From Kurthia populi (GTDB lineage: Bacteria; Bacillota; Bacilli; Bacillales_A; Planococcaceae), in NCBI RefSeq assembly GCF_042686175.1, contig NZ_JBHUOR010000014.1, forward strand, positions 1 through 25,464: a stretch of 25,464 bases of DNA, given 5' to 3'. Below are positions 15,677 to 23,237 of the stretch, piece after piece. The notes under the pieces are model-generated. The model did not search any database, was not told the DNA's origin, and saw only the letters and a list, made by a program, of their open reading frames with translations. Made by a program: the position numbers and the translations under genes. The first letter of the stretch is position 1; every line of letters begins with the position of its first letter.

Positions 15677-17200
15677 TTATTTTAAATGAATAAAATCACC
15701 AGGTCCTAGCGGTAAATCGAATAAGAACCAAATGGCAAATAGAATGACCCAACCAATCGCAAAGACAATAGAGTAGGGAAGTAGCGCGGAAATTAATGTC
15801 CCAATGCCAATATTCTTGTCGTAGCGTCTTGCGAAAGCTAAAAGAATGGCGAAATAAGCTAGCATAGGTGTGATCGGATTGGTGATAGAATCCCCCACAC
15901 GATAGGCAGCCTGTGTAACGGCTGGTGAATAGCCTAAGTACATAAACATCGGTACAAAAATTGGAGCTAATAATGCCCATTTTGCAGAAGCGCTGGCAAT
16001 TAGTAAGTTGACAAAGGCACAAATTATAATAAAGCCAATAATCATCGGAAGGCCGGTAAAGTTTAATGCTTGTAATAGCTCAGCGCCTTTAATTGCCATA
16101 ATCGAACCAATATTACTCCAGTTAAAGTAGGCAATCATTTGCGAGGCCACAAACGCTAATACGATAAACGGGGCCATATCTGCAATTGATTTAAAAATTT
16201 TCTCTGCAACATCTTTATCTGATTTCACTTCTTTTGACGCAATACCATAAGCAAGTGCTGGTAAAAGGAAGAAGAAGAGCATGATTGGCACAATACCTGT
16301 CATAAATGGTGAGTTTAAGAAGCTACCTGTTTCCGGATCTCTTAAAAGACCATTAGAAGGAATGACCATAAATGCAATAACGACACAATAAATAATTGTG
16401 ACAATGGTTGCCCATTTTAAGCCTTTTTTCTCCAGTGCAGTTAATGGTTCTAATTTGTCTACAGCGCCCTCAAATTTACCGAAACGCGGTTCTGTAAACT
16501 TTTTCGTAACCCAAGTACCACAAATTACTAAAACGAATGTGGATGCGATAAGGAAGTAATAGTTCATTGTGGCACGACCTGTATAGTCTGCATCTGCGAT
16601 ATGTGCCGCAGATTCGGTAATCCCTAGTAGTAAAACATCGAGAGAGCTAATCAATAAGTTAGCGCTAAAGCCGCCTGCTACTGCTGCATATGTAACGATA
16701 AGACCAGCAATTGGATTACGCCCGATGCTCATAAAGATAAGCGCTGCAATCGGTGGTAAGATAATAAATGCTGCATCGGCTGCTAGATTACCGACTAGAC
16801 CTGTTAAAATAAGCACAGGGACGATTAATTTCTCAGGTGCGGCCATAACCGTTTTTTTCATCATAGCGGAAATAAGACCTGTTTGTTCCGCTAAACCAAT
16901 GCCAATCATCGAAACGACTACCATACCAAGTGGAGGGAAACCTGTAAAATTATTCAGCATTTCTGTTACAATCAAGATTAAGCCATCTTGACTTAATAAA
17001 TTGACAACGGTAATCGTTTCTTCTGTGCCAGGCTTTACGGCAGATAAACCAATTGTAGACAGTAACCATGATAAAATTAGGACAAGTCCAGCCATAATGA
17101 CAAAGAGTGTAATCGGATCTGGTAACTTGTTTCCTGCTCGCTCAATTAAATCTAAAAAGCGGGTGATAAACGATGACTTTTGTGTGTCTGCATTATTCAT
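15677..17200 (-). CDS. abgT: AbgT family transporter
   Basis: This is a predicted importer of p-aminobenzoyl-glutamate or related compounds; some relatives export sulfonamides. The 507-residue membrane protein has about a dozen hydrophobic segments, starting after a short cytoplasmic N-terminus (LDLIERAGNKLPDPITLFVIMAG, a strong AbgT signature). AbgT marks include PPLGMVVVSMIGIGLAEQTGL, ADAAFIILPPIAALIF, and near the end SASAKWALLAPIFVPMFMYLGYSP and YRVGDSITNPITPML. ATG 17200 is preferred because AAAGGAG lies nine bases upstream; the ATG at 17209 directly abuts it. The gene leads the operon with the M20 amidohydrolase and is divergent from a winged-helix regulator. Confidence 0.92.
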   Translation of the reverse strand: MNNADTQKSSFITRFLDLIERAGNKLPDPITLFVIMAGLVLILSWLLSTIGLSAVKPGTEETITVVNLLSQDGLILIVTEMLNNFTGFPPLGMVVVSMIGIGLAEQTGLISAMMKKTVMAAPEKLIVPVLILTGLVGNLAADAAFIILPPIAALIFMSIGRNPIAGLIVTYAAVAGGFSANLLISSLDVLLLGITESAAHIADADYTGRATMNYYFLIASTFVLVICGTWVTKKFTEPRFGKFEGAVDKLEPLTALEKKGLKWATIVTIIYCVVIAFMVIPSNGLLRDPETGSFLNSPFMTGIVPIMLFFFLLPALAYGIASKEVKSDKDVAEKIFKSIADMAPFIVLAFVASQMIAYFNWSNIGSIMAIKGAELLQALNFTGLPMIIGFIIICAFVNLLIASASAKWALLAPIFVPMFMYLGYSPAVTQAAYRVGDSITNPITPMLAYFAILLAFARRYDKNIGIGTLISALLPYSIVFAIGWVILFAIWFLFDLPLGPGDFIHLK

Positions 17201-17250
17201 GTTCTTCATCTCCTTTAAAATGAACTAGACGTTTCAACGTTTGAATATTC

Positions 17251-17272
17251 TGTCTTTTTTAATTAAAAGACA
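17251..17272. promoter_or_regulatory. Palindromic operator candidate between abgT and its divergent regulator
   Basis: TGTCTTTT (17251-17258), centre TTAATT, and AAAAGACA (17265-17272) form a perfect 8-6-8 inverted repeat in the divergent region. A smaller TTCAA-CGT-TTGAA repeat lies at 17233-17245. They are plausible binding sites of the regulator encoded at 17356. The T and A runs also resemble a weak terminator, but no gene ends here. Confidence 0.45.
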
Positions 17273-17355
17273 CAAGTTGAATAGGTCTTTTATAAAATGA
17301 AACCATATAATGATAAAATAGGCAATAGCTATTTTAAACGAAAAGAGGCTCTATC

Positions 17356-18657
17356 ATGTATAAAATAAACGTTTTTACAGCAGAATTATCTTTGTCATGG
17401 ATTAAAGAATTAGATGCTATCAAGCCGAATAATTATGAGTTAGTCTATTTTACATACAAGCATTTTGATGATTTAAAAATGCTGTTGGATACGCATTTAT
17501 CTGAAGGGGCTGGGGCGTTGTTTAGCGGACAAATTCCCTATTTCTTTGCACAAACGCAGTTTAAGCAACTTAAAATTCCGATTGCCTATTTTGATATTTC
17601 GGAGCGGGATTTTTACCGTGTTTTAACGGAATTATTTTATAAGCATCAAATATCGTTATCTGAACTGGCGATTGATTTTTGCTATGAGGAAAATGACTAT
17701 TTAGGGATTCATGAATGGTCAGCGGATGAAGCACCGTATTTATTTAGTCAGACAATCAATTCCTATTCCACACAAAAAATTATTGACCAACTAGCGCAGT
17801 GGCATAAGCAATTACATTCAAGGCAGGACGTAAAGCTTAGTTTGACACGCGTTGCAGAGATTCCGGCGATGCTCGAGGTAGATCAAATCCCGTATTTACT
17901 TGTACATCCGTCAAAGCATGCGATTAAAACGACGTTTAAAAAATTTATGTATCAATTGGAGCTACAACGATTTCGTCGCAACCAATTAGTAGTGGCACAC
18001 ATTCATATTCCTGTTGATAAAATGAATGTGGATGCGCTGGAGTACCGGCAAATCGCTTTATACAAAGCGATTTTAGATTTAAAGGAACAGGATGAGACGA
18101 TTTTGGTTCACCGAGAAGCGGCATCGATTGTGTTATTAACTACCTATGAGGCCTTTATGAAACGCACGCATGATAAAACAAAGTGTGAGCTTGTAGGCTA
18201 TTTGCATAAAACCTTGTCATTTCCTGTGAAGGTGGGCTGGGGTGTTGGTGAGGATGTATTAGAGAGTCGTGAATTTGCACAAAGAGCTGCACAACTTTGT
18301 TCATCTAAAGAAACCCAAGGCTGGATTATCGAACAGCATCATAAACAAGGACCATTATTACCAGATGTAGTAATTACTTTTGATGAGCAGGAGCAAGATT
18401 TTTTAAGAGAACTTAGTGAGCAGTATGCATTTCCACTAATTCAACTGCAAAAAATAGATGCGGTAGTTAAAGAGCTTAAAAATCCAATTTTAAATGGGGA
18501 TTTATTAAGTGAAAAATTAAATATTACGGTCCGTTCAGCGAACCGTATTTTACAGCATTTACAAGAGAAAGGACTTGCGGCAGAGCTACCAACGATTACA
18601 ACAAGCTCTAGAGGACGCCCGAAAAAGTTTTACGAAATTCAATTTCCAAAGCACTAA
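17356..18657 (+). CDS. Winged-helix transcriptional regulator divergent from the abgT operon
   Basis: I do not recognise a named family for the full 433-residue protein. The N-terminal ~200 residues have no motif I know; the centre (about 205-330, LVVAHIHIPVDKMNVDALEY to FPVKVGWGVGED) has the alternating strand/helix look of a degenerate cyclase/GGDEF-like or PucR-type middle domain. The C-terminus (about 370-430) is a winged helix: NPILNGDLLSEKLNITVRSA, then ANRILQHLQEKGLAAE and a basic wing SSRGRPKKFYEI. AAGAGG precedes the ATG. Its divergent position to abgT and the palindrome in between suggest that it controls uptake and hydrolysis of the AbgT substrate, and the large N-terminal part would sense it. 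No membrane segments were seen. Confidence 0.75.
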   Translation: MYKINVFTAELSLSWIKELDAIKPNNYELVYFTYKHFDDLKMLLDTHLSEGAGALFSGQIPYFFAQTQFKQLKIPIAYFDISERDFYRVLTELFYKHQISLSELAIDFCYEENDYLGIHEWSADEAPYLFSQTINSYSTQKIIDQLAQWHKQLHSRQDVKLSLTRVAEIPAMLEVDQIPYLLVHPSKHAIKTTFKKFMYQLELQRFRRNQLVVAHIHIPVDKMNVDALEYRQIALYKAILDLKEQDETILVHREAASIVLLTTYEAFMKRTHDKTKCELVGYLHKTLSFPVKVGWGVGEDVLESREFAQRAAQLCSSKETQGWIIEQHHKQGPLLPDVVITFDEQEQDFLRELSEQYAFPLIQLQKIDAVVKELKNPILNGDLLSEKLNITVRSANRILQHLQEKGLAAELPTITTSSRGRPKKFYEIQFPKH

Positions 18658-19167
18658 CACATATTTACTACGACAATTTAAAATAAGCAAACGCAAACTA
18701 TTTATTAGACCCTCTTTTTGCGTCAATAAATCAGGTTAAATATAAAACTTTAGTAAACCTTTCTATTTTATATAAGTTAACTAGGTTAATTTAAGATAAC
18801 TTTTATAATTAAATAGAATAAAATAATTTATTTTAATAAATTATTGCTTATACCGATAAGACACCATTACGCGAATTTGCAAAAAAGATATTTCATAGAG
18901 GATTCTATTTACTGAGAGAGGTTCTAAATAAATGCGGATGATACGTGGTTTGTTCGTGGACATAATAAATGGGCTTCCATTAGTGGTGTAATTAATTTAA
19001 TAATCAAACGTCTAACTAAATTCAGCGGTCATAAGACAGTTATGACCGCTGAATTTGTTGAAGGTGCGCTGTAGAGATTTCAAAAGGCGTTTGTTGCTTC
19101 GTTGTATAAACCAATGAACTTATACAAGTAAATCAGCATTTTTTTGAAAGTATGATGTACCAGAAAT
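18658..19167 (+). other. Decayed, AT-rich interval with a frameshifted ORF remnant
   Basis: No intact gene is visible. Two overlapping reading frames on the plus strand look like one broken protein: a first part from about 18842 (AYTDKTPLREFAKKIFHRGF, then YLLREVLNK) that stops at 18941, and a second in the +1 frame from about 18931 (NADDTWFVRGHNKWASISG ...) that stops at 19074. I cannot name the parent protein. The second part runs through a perfect 17-bp hairpin (19018-19056), so that part may not be coding. The first 180 bases (18660-18840) are very AT-rich and show nothing else. Confidence 0.3.
19018..19056. repeat. Perfect 17-bp inverted repeat
   Basis: AAATTCAGCGGTCATAA (19018-19034), loop GACAG, and TTATGACCGCTGAATTT (19040-19056) are exact complements. 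The following TTTGTTG is a poor T run, so a simple terminator is possible but not certain. Confidence 0.7.
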
Positions 19168-19202
19168 AAAAAGTGAAGTCACTTAATCGACTTCACTTTT
19201 TT
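19168..19202. terminator. Bidirectional terminator
   Basis: AAAAAGTGAAGTC (19168-19180) and GACTTCACTTTTT (19189-19201) form a 13-bp stem with an 8-base loop. It would stop plus-strand read-through from the left and minus-strand transcripts of the DUF2247-like gene. Confidence 0.8.
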
Positions 19203-19305
19203 AATGTTTTATGATTAAAATTATCCCTACTAATCTAAGTTTTGTGCTGCCAATAGAACGGCCTTATCACTATCTTGCTTCATAGATTAGTTTCCTATTT
19301 AAGAT

Positions 19306-19884
19306 TTATTTTAAATATTGCTCTTTATATTGTTCTAATGAGGAAAGCCATACACTATTAATCTCTTCATTCGTTACAGCTATAACAGTCATTTTTGATG
19401 TCAACTGAAAAATGGGTTCAAAACATTCTAGTAAATCAAAATCTTTTGCAGAGAAATCGGAACACAGCCAGTAAACTTTTTCATAAATATTCGGGACTTC
19501 GGTTCCATCACTTCGCTCAATTTGATAATCTTGCTCTTCTTTATTTTCATAAAGATACAAAAGAAAAAGATATAACCATTTGTACTTTAATTCATAAACA
19601 TCTTTTTGTTGATTCATTATTCCATTCGGGATTAATTCTAATAAATATGTTTGTATTTCCATCGAATCTTTTTCGGATGCAATAGCAATACTAGCAATTG
19701 TATCTGAAACGCCATCTTCATTTTCTAATTCATCAATGGCTTTTTCAATAGCTACAGCAGAATCTATATATTCACCTAACAACCCAAAATAAATATCACG
19801 CCATTTCAACTCAATATGACGATGTAAAAATTGATAAGGAATCTTTATATTCATCGAATTCTCCGGAACAAGAGAATTTTTCAC
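19306..19884 (-). CDS. DUF2247-like protein, probable orphan immunity protein
   Basis: The 192-residue soluble, acidic protein begins near NIKIPYQFLHRHIELKWRDI, which resembles the N-terminus of DUF2247 proteins (helix, then H-x-E-L-K-W). It continues with helical segments (GEYIDSAVAIEKAIDELENE) and a C-terminal FEPIFQLTSKMTVIAVTNEE. I place the start at GTG 19884, because AGAGGTG lies six bases before it; a GTG at 19893 overlaps that site. DUF2247 genes often lie near polymorphic toxin loci. Here the gene follows other immunity-like ORFs and an Rhs remnant on the same strand. The immunity role is inference from context; the family match is from memory of its N-terminal pattern and should be tested. 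Confidence 0.6.
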   Translation of the reverse strand: MKNSLVPENSMNIKIPYQFLHRHIELKWRDIYFGLLGEYIDSAVAIEKAIDELENEDGVSDTIASIAIASEKDSMEIQTYLLELIPNGIMNQQKDVYELKYKWLYLFLLYLYENKEEQDYQIERSDGTEVPNIYEKVYWLCSDFSAKDFDLLECFEPIFQLTSKMTVIAVTNEEINSVWLSSLEQYKEQYLK

Positions 19885-19965
19885 ATTATTCACCTCTAGT
19901 ATATTCTATTTTTTATTGCTACTCCCCTAGCTATCGCTTAAATAATAATCTCTTCTTACGAAATT

Positions 19966-20091
19966 TTAATATCCTTCACGATCTAAAACATTTGCTTTCT
20001 TTAATATAGCCATTTCCTGTAAAAATTTTTCGTTTTGATCATACGTATAAGCAGTTCCAATTTCCGCATGGATTATCACATCAAGTGAAAA
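19966..20091 (-). pseudogene. In-frame continuation past the amber stop of the upstream gene
   Basis: Directly after the TAG at 20094-20092 the same reading frame stays open for 41 codons (FSLDVIIHAEIGTAYTYDQN, then a helical stretch ending ANVLDREGY) before TAA. It has no start codon or ribosome site of its own. It looks like protein (mixed polar/hydrophobic helix pattern), so it is probably the lost C-terminus of the gene at 20092-20841 or of a fused neighbour. The family is not recognised. Confidence 0.45.
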
Positions 20092-20841
20092 CTACATTTT
20101 GAAGCATTTGCTAAACTTTTTATCATCATTAATCCGTTGTCTAAAATTTCTTTTCCAATACTCACTAACTTCTAGAGTCGAATTTTCACTAATAATTCTT
20201 AGGATTTTAGGGAAATCTGGATGATACTCTAGTTTTTCATTTTCTACTAAATGCAATCCTTTAATGAAATATTCACTAGCTACATTTTTTTCACCAAGTT
20301 TATTATAAATCATACCTACATTAATCAATAAACTAGAAATTTCTCTTTTATCATCCAATTTATAAAGGTTTGATAAAATTGAATGTATCGCTTTTTTCTT
20401 CATCATGAAAAGTTCAAAAAATAATGCTTTATACACTATCAAATTGTATTTATCCATTTTTATATCGTCCTTATCAAATAAATTTTCCCCTAACCCAATT
20501 TCCCTTTCAGTTAATCCATCTATTTTCCAACTATTTTTTATTACTTTTGTTTGTCCTTCCTCTGGCCAAAATATAACTGAATAACTTTTGTTTATTTTCG
20601 GTTGTTTTTTTGGAGAATATTCTATTTCACTATCATAATCACAAAAGCCATATCGGAAGTTTGTTAAATTGCTCAAATTGATAACCCACGTAATTATTTT
20701 TTTCTCTATTGTATCGATTACTAAATCATTTAGTCTACTTTCATCTAAATGCAGCACATAGCCATAAAAATTTTTTTCTCGTTGAATACTAATGCTCATC
20801 GGAATTTCTTGAAAATCATCAAAATTTGCAATGTACCCCAT
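20092..20841 (-). CDS. Uncharacterised protein with TPR-like C-terminal half, possible immunity protein
   Basis: I do not recognise a family. The 249-residue protein has a beta-rich, aromatic N-terminal half (about 1-120, with YGYVLHLDESRLNDLVIDTI and SYSVIFWPEEGQTKV). The C-terminal half (about 135-249) is helical and contains a TPR-like helix pair, SLLINVGMIYNKLGEKNVAS and EYFIKGLHLVENEK. There are no signal or membrane segments. GGAG lies five bases before the ATG. It follows a 53-residue ORF by 38 bases and an Rhs toxin remnant, the position of immunity genes. The TAG stop is followed in frame by 41 sense codons, so this could be a truncated form of a ~290-residue protein. The strong AT bias of the block suggests horizontal origin. 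Confidence 0.6.
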   Translation of the reverse strand: MGYIANFDDFQEIPMSISIQREKNFYGYVLHLDESRLNDLVIDTIEKKIITWVINLSNLTNFRYGFCDYDSEIEYSPKKQPKINKSYSVIFWPEEGQTKVIKNSWKIDGLTEREIGLGENLFDKDDIKMDKYNLIVYKALFFELFMMKKKAIHSILSNLYKLDDKREISSLLINVGMIYNKLGEKNVASEYFIKGLHLVENEKLEYHPDFPKILRIISENSTLEVSEYWKRNFRQRINDDKKFSKCFKM

Positions 20842-20879
20842 TATTTCTCCATAATAATTTTTTGTTAATATTGTAAAGT

Positions 20880-21041
20880 CTATATCTTTAGTTTTTTTTC
20901 AATCCATTTTTCTCCATCTTTATCTAAAGAGATTTTCCATTCAACAATAATCAGTCCCATTTTCTTTAAAAAAGATACGACAATTTGAAGTTCTTTCGCT
21001 ATACTTTTTTCATTTTCATATACTAAACCTACATTTATCAT
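20880..21041 (-). CDS. 53-residue ORF at the immunity position behind the Rhs remnant
   Basis: The ORF starts at ATG 21041, with AAGGA eight bases upstream, and begins MINVGLVYENEKSIAKELQI. It continues as a small alpha/beta protein rich in Lys and Ile and ends EKKLKI. It sits 36 bases after the stop of the toxin-like tail, as an immunity gene would. The length is short for an immunity protein, so it may itself be a truncated remnant. No family is recognised. Confidence 0.45.
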   Translation of the reverse strand: MINVGLVYENEKSIAKELQIVVSFLKKMGLIIVEWKISLDKDGEKWIEKKLKI

Positions 21042-21076
21042 AGTTATCATCCTTGTAGTTAAGACTTTGCCTTACT

Positions 21077-21400
21077 TTATTCTGAATCCATGAATTCTTC
21101 TGGAGTAAGCTTCCAACCTGATATGAAATTTCTTTTTCAAATTTAGTTGCTTGTTTTTTATTATAGTTCTCTTTGAATCCAAAATCTTTTCTGTGCGATT
21201 TTTTTGCACAGCCTTCGTACTAAATTTAGGAGTCAGGCAAAGTAAAGTTTTTTATAAATCTTTTTATTGTTATTCCAGGCCCATTCGCTGGATTGTAGTA
21301 GCTTGCTTGTAAATAGTAGTTCTTCGTTATTATAGAAGTATGCATGTGTTGTGTCACCAATTGTTTTCGTTAAACGTAAACCATTTTCGGTACATTTACT
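21077..21400 (-). pseudogene. Remnant of the 3' end of an Rhs-type polymorphic toxin gene
   Basis: Broken frames on the minus strand keep Rhs hallmarks. About 21384-21300 reads NGLRLTKTIGDTTHAYFYNN, as in Rhs/YD-repeat proteins. About 21307-21275, in a shifted frame, reads ASYYNPANG, the conserved ARYYNP-x-x-G core motif. The following hydrophobic DP-x-G cleavage region is missing. A last fragment in yet another frame reads FISGWKLTPEEFMDSE and stops at 21077, like the end of a toxin domain. At least two frameshifts and an internal deletion are needed to explain this. The 5' part of the gene is absent, since an unrelated plus-strand gene starts at 21494. Confidence 0.6.
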
Positions 21401-21493
21401 AATTAGACATCATTACTCAATTTCGTAAAAAGAGTTGTTTCGATGATTGATAGCGAATATAATAGCAAAAATAGTATCAAGAGGCGTGTGAGC

Positions 21494-21961
21494 ATGAAGA
21501 TTATTATTGATGATTTAACGAATGAGCAGTCTCAGGGGTTGATTGGGCTGCATTTAGCGGATATGGCTGGAAATTCTCCTCCTGAAAGTATGCATGCGCT
21601 ATCGGTTGATGGCTTAAAGCAAGCGGATATGACGTTTTATAGTGCCTGGGAGGGTTCTGAGATTATGGGTTGTGGTGCTTTAAAGGAATTGTCGCAAACG
21701 GAGGCGGAGTTGAAATCGATGCGCACGGTAGAGAAACATTTAAGAAAAGGTGTTGCCGCAGCCATTTTACAGCGTATTATTGATGATGCGATAGAGAGAG
21801 GCTTTACAACATTATCTTTAGAAACAGGTTCAATGGACGCATTTAAGCCGGCTCATCGCTTATATGAACGTTTTGGCTTTATCGCCTGCGGTCCTTTTAG
21901 TCAGTATAAGGAAGATCCCAATAGTGTATTTATGACAAAAGAATTAACATGTAGGGTGTAA
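21494..21961 (+). CDS. ysnE: YsnE-type GNAT acetyltransferase
   Basis: The 155-residue single-domain acetyltransferase closely follows B. subtilis YsnE throughout: MKIIIDDLTNEQ..., SPPESMHALSVDGLKQADMT, FYSAWEGSEIMGCGALKEL, ELKSMRT, HLRKGVAAAILQRII (acetyl-CoA loop), LSLETGSMDAFKPAHRLYERFGF and the end EDPNSVFMTKEL. YsnE has been linked to indole-3-acetic acid production in Bacillus; the direct substrate is not settled. I chose ATG 21494, because AGAGG lies about nine bases upstream and homologues begin here; an in-frame ATG at 21443 would add 17 poorly conserved residues. A terminator follows. Confidence 0.88.
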   Translation: MKIIIDDLTNEQSQGLIGLHLADMAGNSPPESMHALSVDGLKQADMTFYSAWEGSEIMGCGALKELSQTEAELKSMRTVEKHLRKGVAAAILQRIIDDAIERGFTTLSLETGSMDAFKPAHRLYERFGFIACGPFSQYKEDPNSVFMTKELTCRV

Positions 21962-21963
21962 AG

Positions 21964-21997
21964 AAGCGAGAAGTTCTTATGGATTTCTCGCTTTTTC
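21964..21997 (+). terminator. Terminator of the ysnE-like gene
   Basis: AAGCGAGAA (21964-21972) pairs with TTCTCGCTT (21985-21993), followed by a short T run. Confidence 0.75.
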
Positions 21998-22042
21998 TTA
22001 GTTTCTTTTTACGCTATGATTAAAGAAAGGAGGTTACAACAT

Positions 22043-23188
22043 ATGGCGTTTTATGACGATTTAGATGTACAGCATATTCATACAAAGCTTTCTCATTTAT
22101 CGACGCAAGAAGTCGAATTATTAGTGAAGGCCTATTATGAGGAAATGATGCCAGTTGTTAATTTAATTGCTTATTATGCACTAGATGTACAGCCCAATAC
22201 GTTAACGCAGTATTTTCCAGATGCCTTTGTACATGAGCACTGCGAGCTATGTGGTCATACACCTTTATTATTACCTCTACAAAATCGCTCTCAAATTCGA
22301 CGTATGAATGAAATCGATACGATGCGTTACTGCCCTATTTGTGAGCATCACGATAAAATGCAATGTCACTGTGACGCATGTTTAAAAGAGCAACAAATGC
22401 GCTACCAAATGTTTCAATTAACAGAGGATGAGCTGAATGAAAAAGAACAGACGCAAATTGCAGCATTTTTAACTGAGCTTTCCCATACTTCTAATGAGAT
22501 TCAGTTAACGCGTGCTGAACGATTTTATGTAACAGGGCTGCTGCAACTGGCTTATGATAAAGAAAAACAACAGATTATGCCCCTTTGCAACTATTCAGAA
22601 GAATTCACGCCAAGCAAGGTGCTGACAACGCGTATTTTAAAGGACTTAGTAGACAGAAGAATTTTACTGCCATGCTTAGAAAATAGTCTGTCTACAGCTT
22701 TTCACTGCGAGGATATAAACTTTTTGCGGACATTGCATGACCCGAACTATTGGAGCGGAAAGTGGACTGTAGCTGAACAAGAAGCGGCCTATACACATTT
22801 TGAAAAGCTAAGAAACAAGCCGCCTATTATTCATTATGAAGAAGCGGCCTTTCGTTTAAATATGGCATCAGAAGAAATCGACGACCTTTTTATCGCTCGA
22901 ACAGAAGGACGTATGTTTTACCAGCGTATGTGGAAGGAATTAGCGATGGCTCATGGTGAATTTTATGCAGCTTATTGCAAATTGCCTACTCCCCTACAAA
23001 AAATTGATGATGCATTAGACAAGCATTCCATTAGCGAAGTTTATACGTTTATCCAACGAGGCTTTACGTCCTCAAATATTGAAAAAAGTGCGCGTATTAA
23101 ACCACTTAGCCGTTTAGAGAATCTTCTTTTTACGCAAATGATGGGCATTGGAGAAGATGGCTTTTTCACACGCCCTACGTTTATTTAA
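22043..23188 (+). CDS. Uncharacterised cytoplasmic protein with two Cys/His zinc-ribbon-like clusters
   Basis: I do not recognise a family. The 381-residue protein starts at ATG 22043 behind a perfect AGGAGG. It has a helical N-terminus (1-65), then CELCGH near residue 70 and CPICEHHDKMQCHCDAC near 95-110, a Cys/His-rich region likely to bind one or two zinc ions. A long helical remainder follows, with segments that look like helix-turn-helix or wing elements (LTRAERFYVTGLLQLAYDKE; SKVLTTRILKDLVDRRILLP; YEEAAFRLNMASEEIDDLFI). No catalytic motif, signal peptide or membrane helix was seen. Zinc ribbon plus helical repeats hints at nucleic acid binding. It is convergent with the ankyrin-SUFU gene and shares its terminator. 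Confidence 0.7.
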   Translation: MAFYDDLDVQHIHTKLSHLSTQEVELLVKAYYEEMMPVVNLIAYYALDVQPNTLTQYFPDAFVHEHCELCGHTPLLLPLQNRSQIRRMNEIDTMRYCPICEHHDKMQCHCDACLKEQQMRYQMFQLTEDELNEKEQTQIAAFLTELSHTSNEIQLTRAERFYVTGLLQLAYDKEKQQIMPLCNYSEEFTPSKVLTTRILKDLVDRRILLPCLENSLSTAFHCEDINFLRTLHDPNYWSGKWTVAEQEAAYTHFEKLRNKPPIIHYEEAAFRLNMASEEIDDLFIARTEGRMFYQRMWKELAMAHGEFYAAYCKLPTPLQKIDDALDKHSISEVYTFIQRGFTSSNIEKSARIKPLSRLENLLFTQMMGIGEDGFFTRPTFI

Positions 23189-23205
23189 TACAAATTATTT
23201 CCCAT

Positions 23206-23237
23206 TAAAAAAACACGGATTTCTCCGTGTTTTTTTT
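23206..23237. terminator. Bidirectional terminator of the zinc-ribbon and ankyrin-SUFU genes
   Basis: ACACGGA (23213-23219), loop TTTC, and TCCGTGT (23224-23230) are flanked by an A run and a T run, so it serves both convergent genes. Confidence 0.85.

Noticed and set aside
8077..23230. Two identical ACACGGA/TCCGTGT hairpins at 8077 and 23213 in opposite orientation as a repeat pair flanking a mobile block.
   Set aside because: Both sit directly behind stop codons with T runs, so they are ordinary terminators of common sequence; nothing else is repeated beside them.
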